Origin: Achromobacter sp. Root83
GTDB taxonomy: Bacteria > Pseudomonadota > Gammaproteobacteria > Burkholderiales > Burkholderiaceae_B
Length of the DNA: 64,000 nt
Assembly: GCF_001428845.1 (NCBI RefSeq)
Contig: NZ_LMIU01000024.1
Location: 278,008-342,007 of the forward strand
Direction of reading: 5' to 3'
Shown here: positions 60,043 to 64,000 of the stretch, piece by piece
Layout of the letters: every line of letters starts with the position of its first letter
Position numbering within the stretch: position 1 is the first letter of the stretch
Notes under the pieces: generated by a model
The model's input: the letters and a program-made list of their open reading frames with translations, nothing else
What the model was told of the DNA's origin: nothing
The model's database searches: none
Position numbers and translations under genes: made by a program

Positions 60043-60987
60043 ATGCTTAAACTCATCTTGCGCCGCGTGATCGTTGCGATACCGACACTGATACTGGTGT
60101 CGATGATCGTCTTCATGCTGCAGAAAATCCTGCCCGGCGATCCGGTGCTGACCCTGGCCGGAGAAGAACGCGATCCGGCCGTGCTGGACTATCTGCGCGA
60201 CAAATACCGCTTGAACGACCCGCTGCCCATGCAATACGCGGCCTGGGCCGGACAGGTCCTGCAAGGCGACCTGGGCAAGTCCCTGCGCACCGACGTGCCC
60301 GTCACGACGCTGATCGCGCAGAAGCTGCCGGTGACCCTGCAACTGGCGGCCATGGCCATGTTCTTCGCGCTGCTGGTGGGCATACCCATGGGCATCATCG
60401 CCGCCGTGCGCAAGGGCAAGCCCATTGAAATGGGCGCCAACATCGCCGCGCTGTCCGGCATGTCGATCCCGAATTTCTGGCTGGGCATCATCCTGATCAT
60501 GGTCGTGTCGGTGCAGTGGAAGTTGCTGCCGGCCTCGGGATATGTGTCGCCGTCCGAGGATTTCTGGCTGTCGATCAAGACCATGCTGATGCCTTCGCTG
60601 GTGCTGTCCACCGCCATCGCCGCCTACCTGATGCGGCATACGCGGTCGTCGATGCTGGAAGCGCTGTCCGCGGATTATGTGCGCACGGCCCGTGCCAAGG
60701 GCGTGTCGCCACGCCGCGTGGTGCTGCGCCATGCCTTGCGCAATGCGCTGATGCCGATTGTCACCCTGGTGACGCTGCTGTTCGGCGAACTGCTGGCGGG
60801 CGCCGTGCTGACCGAACAGGTCTTCACGATCCCGGGCTTCGGCAAGCTGGTGGTCGACGCCGTCTTCACGCGCGACTACGCGGTGGTGCAGGGCGTGGTG
60901 CTCTGCGTGGCGGTGGGCTTCATCCTGATGAACCTGCTGGCCGACATCCTGTACATCCTGGTCAATCCCCGCCTGAGGCACTCATGA
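60043..60987 (+). CDS. ABC importer permease (DppB/GsiC type)
   Basis: A 314-residue inner-membrane permease. The first helix is LILRRVIVAIPTLILVSMIVFMLQKILPGDP, and six transmembrane segments are present. The ATPase-coupling EAA-like loop is TRSSMLEALSADYVRTARAKGVSPRRVVLRHALRNALMPIVT. I chose the ATG at 60043; an upstream extension is unlikely in the GC-rich spacer. Its stop overlaps the next permease start as ATGA. Confidence 0.95.
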   Translation: MLKLILRRVIVAIPTLILVSMIVFMLQKILPGDPVLTLAGEERDPAVLDYLRDKYRLNDPLPMQYAAWAGQVLQGDLGKSLRTDVPVTTLIAQKLPVTLQLAAMAMFFALLVGIPMGIIAAVRKGKPIEMGANIAALSGMSIPNFWLGIILIMVVSVQWKLLPASGYVSPSEDFWLSIKTMLMPSLVLSTAIAAYLMRHTRSSMLEALSADYVRTARAKGVSPRRVVLRHALRNALMPIVTLVTLLFGELLAGAVLTEQVFTIPGFGKLVVDAVFTRDYAVVQGVVLCVAVGFILMNLLADILYILVNPRLRHS

Positions 60988-61862
60988 GCGCAATTCCTGC
61001 AACGGCCGCGGCCGTCACGCCGCCCCGCAGCCGCAATCGCGCCTGGGGCAAATTCAAGCGCAACCACATCGCGATGCTCGGCCTGGGCATCGTGCTGTTC
61101 TTCGTTCTGCTGGCCCTCCTGGCCCCGCTGATCGCCAACCACGATCCGTTGCAGACCAGCTTCACCACCATCCGCAAGGCGCCGTCCGCGTCTTACTGGC
61201 TGGGCACGGATGAGCTGGGGCGCGACATCTACAGCCGCATGATCTACGGCGCCCGCGCTTCGTTGATGGCCGGCCTGGTGTCGGTGCTGATCGCGCTGAT
61301 CGTGGGCGTGCCGTTCGGCCTGGCCGCCGGTTATTTCGGCGGCTGGACGGACAGCATCATCTCGCGCGCCACCGAGGCGCTGTTGGCGATTCCGTTCCTG
61401 ATCCTGGCCATTGCGCTGGCCGCCTTCCTTGGGCCCAGCCTGACCAATGCGATGATCGCCATCGGCGTGTCGGCCGCGCCCAAGTTCATCCGGCTGACGC
61501 GCGGGCAGGTGCTGGCGGTCAAGAACGAAGACTACGTCCAGAGCGCGCGCGCGCTGGGGGCGTCAGACCTGCGCATCATCGGGCGGCACGTGTTTCCCAA
61601 CGTGATGCCGCCGCTGATCGTGCAGGCGACCATCACGATCGCCACCGCCATCATCGCCGAGGCCAGCCTGTCGTTCCTTGGCCTGGGACTGCAGCCGCCC
61701 ACGCCGTCGTGGGGCTCGATGCTGAACACGGCCAAGAATTTCATGACCCAGGCGCCGTGGATGTCGATCTTCCCCGGGTCCGCCATTTTCCTGGTGGTGC
61801 TGGGCTTCAATCTGCTGGGCGACGGGCTGCGCGACGCGCTCGATCCGCGTCAGGAAAAGTAA
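60984..61862 (+). CDS. ABC importer permease (DppC/GsiD type)
   Basis: A 292-residue second permease. It has the OppC-type N-terminal segment ([35 protein letters not shown]), the [22 protein letters not shown] motif, and the coupling loop [31 protein letters not shown]. With the preceding protein it makes the membrane channel. ATGA overlap gives coupled translation; the ATPase gene follows after 5 bases. Confidence 0.95.
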   Translation: MSAIPATAAAVTPPRSRNRAWGKFKRNHIAMLGLGIVLFFVLLALLAPLIANHDPLQTSFTTIRKAPSASYWLGTDELGRDIYSRMIYGARASLMAGLVSVLIALIVGVPFGLAAGYFGGWTDSIISRATEALLAIPFLILAIALAAFLGPSLTNAMIAIGVSAAPKFIRLTRGQVLAVKNEDYVQSARALGASDLRIIGRHVFPNVMPPLIVQATITIATAIIAEASLSFLGLGLQPPTPSWGSMLNTAKNFMTQAPWMSIFPGSAIFLVVLGFNLLGDGLRDALDPRQEK

Positions 61863-61867
61863 ACACT

Positions 61868-63745
61868 ATGGCAACAATGGATCCCAAACGCGTCGTGCAG
61901 GTCAATGACCTGACCGTGCGCTTCAAGACGCCCGAGCGCACGGTGGAAGCGGTGCGCAATGTCTCGTTCCATGTGGACCGCGGCGAAACGCTGGCCATCG
62001 TGGGCGAATCCGGTTCGGGCAAGTCCGTGACCTCGCTGGCGCTGATGCGGCTGGTCGAGTACGGCGGCGGCCGGATCGTCAACGGCGGCATGCTGCTGCG
62101 GCGGCGCAGCGGCGATGTGCTGGACCTGGCCAACGCGCAGGACGCCACGCTGCAGCGTGTGCGCGGCGCGGATGTGGCCATGATCTTCCAGGAGCCGATG
62201 ACCTCGCTGAACCCCAGCTTCACGGCCGGCAACCAGATCGCCGAAGCCCTGCAGCTACACCAGGGGCTGGACGCGGCCGGCGCGCGGGCGGAAACGCTGC
62301 GCATGCTGGAGCGCGTCCGCATCCCGGAAGCGCGGGCCATCCTGGACCGCTATCCGCACCAGTTGTCGGGCGGGATGCGCCAGCGCGTGATGATCGCGAT
62401 GGCCTTGTCGTGCAAACCGCAACTATTGATTGCCGACGAGCCGACGACGGCGCTGGATGTCACCATCCAGGCCCAGATCCTGCAGCTTATCCGCCAGCTC
62501 CAGGAAGAAATGGACATGGGCGTGATCTTCATCACGCACGATATGGGTGTGGTGGCCGAGGTGGCTGACCGCGTGCTGGTGATGTACCGCGGCGACAAGG
62601 TGGAAGAGGGCGGTTCGGACGAGATCTTCGCGCGGCCGCAGCACGCCTATACCCGCGCTTTGCTGTCGGCGGTGCCGCGCCTGGGCGCGATGCACGGCAC
62701 GGATGAGCCGGCGCCGTTTCCGCTGCTGAAGGTAGAGGAAGCCGCGCGCGTGGCCGATCCGGCCGGGCTGGTGGACAGTCCCGTGGCGGCCGCGTCGACG
62801 GTGCGCCGTGAAAACGGTCCGGTGCTGAAGGTGCGGGACCTGACGACCAGTTTTGACATCACCGGCGGCATTCTGGGCCGGGTGCAGAAGCGCGTGCATG
62901 CGGTCGAGAAGGTAAGTTTTGATCTGTATCCCGGCGAGACGCTGTCGCTGGTGGGCGAGTCCGGCTGCGGCAAGACGACGACGGGGCGCTCTTTGCTGCA
63001 ATTGGTGAAGAGCAAGAGTGGCTCGATCGAGTTCGACGGCAAGAACATCGGGGCGTTGCGCGGCAGCGCGATGCAGACGCTGCGCCAGCATATCCAGTTC
63101 ATTTTCCAGGATCCGTTCGCGTCGCTGGATCCGCGGATGACGGTGGGTTATTCCATCATGGAGCCGCTGCTGATCCATAACGTGGCGCGCGGCCGCGCGG
63201 CGCAGGACCGCGTGCGCTGGCTGATGGACAAGTGCGGGCTGGTGCCCGAGATGATCGACCGCTATCCGCATGAGTTTTCGGGCGGACAGCGCCAGCGTAT
63301 CTGCATTGCGCGGGCGCTGGCCTTGAACCCGAAGGTGGTGATCGCGGACGAGTCGGTGTCGGCGCTGGATGTGTCGATTCAGGCGCAGATCGTGAATCTG
63401 CTGCTGGACCTGCAGCGGGAGCTGGGGGTGTCTTTCCTTTTCATCTCGCACGATATGGCGGTGGTGGAGCGGGTGAGCCATCGGGTGGCGGTGATGTACC
63501 TGGGGCAGATCGTGGAGATCGGGCCGCGCCGGGCGATCTTCGAGAATCCGCAGCATCCGTATACCAAGAAGCTGATGGCGGCGGTGCCGATCGCGGATCC
63601 GCAACGGCGGCATCGGGAGCGGTCGTTGCTGGTGGATGAGATTCCGAGTCCGATGCGCAAGCTGGGGGATGATCCGTTGGTCGAGCCTTTGGTGGCGGTG
63701 GGCGATGGGCATTTTGTGGCGCGGCATGCCATTGGGGTTTATTGA
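61868..63745 (+). CDS. Fused double ATP-binding protein of peptide/glutathione ABC importer (GsiA-like)
   Basis: A 625-residue protein with two complete ABC domains. Domain 1 has Walker A GESGSGKS (46-53), signature LSGGMRQR and Walker [13 protein letters not shown]. Domain 2 has GESGCGKTT, signature FSGGQRQR and [12 protein letters not shown]. DppD and DppF are usually separate; the fusion at this length matches GsiA (623 residues in E. coli), the glutathione importer ATPase. The 3' half uses visibly more G-ending codons than the 5' half, near the IS element that follows. Confidence 0.95.
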   Translation: MATMDPKRVVQVNDLTVRFKTPERTVEAVRNVSFHVDRGETLAIVGESGSGKSVTSLALMRLVEYGGGRIVNGGMLLRRRSGDVLDLANAQDATLQRVRGADVAMIFQEPMTSLNPSFTAGNQIAEALQLHQGLDAAGARAETLRMLERVRIPEARAILDRYPHQLSGGMRQRVMIAMALSCKPQLLIADEPTTALDVTIQAQILQLIRQLQEEMDMGVIFITHDMGVVAEVADRVLVMYRGDKVEEGGSDEIFARPQHAYTRALLSAVPRLGAMHGTDEPAPFPLLKVEEAARVADPAGLVDSPVAAASTVRRENGPVLKVRDLTTSFDITGGILGRVQKRVHAVEKVSFDLYPGETLSLVGESGCGKTTTGRSLLQLVKSKSGSIEFDGKNIGALRGSAMQTLRQHIQFIFQDPFASLDPRMTVGYSIMEPLLIHNVARGRAAQDRVRWLMDKCGLVPEMIDRYPHEFSGGQRQRICIARALALNPKVVIADESVSALDVSIQAQIVNLLLDLQRELGVSFLFISHDMAVVERVSHRVAVMYLGQIVEIGPRRAIFENPQHPYTKKLMAAVPIADPQRRHRERSLLVDEIPSPMRKLGDDPLVEPLVAVGDGHFVARHAIGVY

Positions 63746-63796
63746 GGCGGCTGGCTGGTGGTTGTTGCTGGTGGCGGTGTGCTGCTGTTTTTAGGT

Positions 63797-63827
63797 TTTG
63801 CCGGTGCTGGTGCTGGTGCTGGTGCCG
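63797..63827. repeat. Short GGTGCT microrepeat before the IS element
   Basis: Four or so near-perfect GGTGCT units in a G/T-rich stretch between the ATPase stop and the IS end. The region 63746-63886 holds no gene. Confidence 0.6.
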
Positions 63828-63886
63828 GGCGGGGTTCTGGGGCCGCGTCTGGCGCCGGGGCGGGGGCGAGCGAGGGTCAACGATTG

Positions 63887-64000
63887 TGTAGTGGTCTAAT
63901 TTTGGTAGACACCCAGTTAGGTTGAACCTAGGAGGTGGGTCATGACCAAGATTAGAAGACGCGTGTTTACAGCCGAGTTCAAGCTGGAAGCTGTTCGGAT
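63887..64000 (+). mobile_element. Left end of an IS3-family insertion sequence, cut off by window
   Basis: A terminal segment beginning about TGTAGTGGTCTAATTTTGG (63887) precedes an IS3-type orfA. TG at the end and the orfA wording fit the family. The exact boundary could be 2 bases earlier. The right end lies outside the window. Confidence 0.75.
63942..64000 (+). CDS. IS3 family transposase OrfA, N-terminal fragment
   Basis: The first 19 residues, MTKIRRRVFTAEFKLEAVR, match the HTH_Tnp_1 start of OrfA proteins, which bind the IS ends. A strong AGGAGGTG lies upstream of the ATG. The gene runs past the window edge, so its integrity, frameshift site and OrfB are unseen. Confidence 0.85.
   Translation, partial: MTKIRRRVFTAEFKLEAVR

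Overview
The window is a chromosomal segment of a high-GC beta-proteobacterium, most likely Achromobacter or a close Alcaligenaceae relative such as Bordetella. The support is a very strong C/G bias at third codon positions, three solitary Bug-family (TctC-like) periplasmic receptors, the cadA/cadR and bkd gene types, and a glnB gene beside a glutamine-dependent nadE. No database search was possible, so the genus is an inference. Coding density is high, no gap between genes exceeds about 300 bases, and no rRNA, tRNA or CRISPR array was seen.

Layout. 1-3.3 kb: a cut-off SDR reductase and its FadR-type regulator face an aldehyde dehydrogenase. 3.4-6.4 kb: riboflavin synthase, an MlrC-type metallopeptidase and spermidine acetyltransferase. 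6.4-10.6 kb: a small catabolic cluster read leftward (AraC regulator, ThDP enzyme, Bug receptor, NIPSNAP protein). 10.7-13.5 kb: cadA/cadR heavy-metal efflux around a MerR-type promoter. 13.7-17.7 kb: CoA-transferase, FadR regulator, crotonase-fold protein and Bug receptor. 17.7-22.4 kb: a nitroreductase, then FecI/FecR/TonB-receptor iron signalling behind a Fur-box-like site. 22.6-27.7 kb: the complete branched-chain 2-oxoacid dehydrogenase operon. 27.8-31.7 kb: MaoC hydratase and Bug receptor facing LysR and CoA-transferase. 31.7-39.4 kb: a predicted exported dikinase-like protein, argH, an MscS-type channel, nadE and glnB.

39.6-55.6 kb is a type II secretion locus split among several transcripts: gspF leftward, gspDE rightward, gspGHIJKLMN leftward, a 53-residue basic protein gene rightward and a short gspC leftward. 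Immediately beside it lie a phosphodiesterase/LamG lipoprotein, a 59-residue lipoprotein and a Tat-dependent phospholipase C. These are plausible secreted cargo of the machine.

55.7-63.7 kb holds a LysR regulator facing a leaderless gamma-glutamyltransferase-family enzyme and a complete peptide/glutathione-type ABC importer with a fused double ATPase. The window ends inside the first bases of an IS3-family insertion sequence.

The items I think deserve most attention are the exported protein with a phosphohistidine-then-ATP-grasp order (31671-33677), the T2SS locus with its adjacent lipoproteins and a possible ribosome-site-masking leader (51098-51183), the leaderless gamma-glutamyltransferase coupled to a glutathione-type importer, and a crotonase-fold protein lacking both catalytic glutamates.
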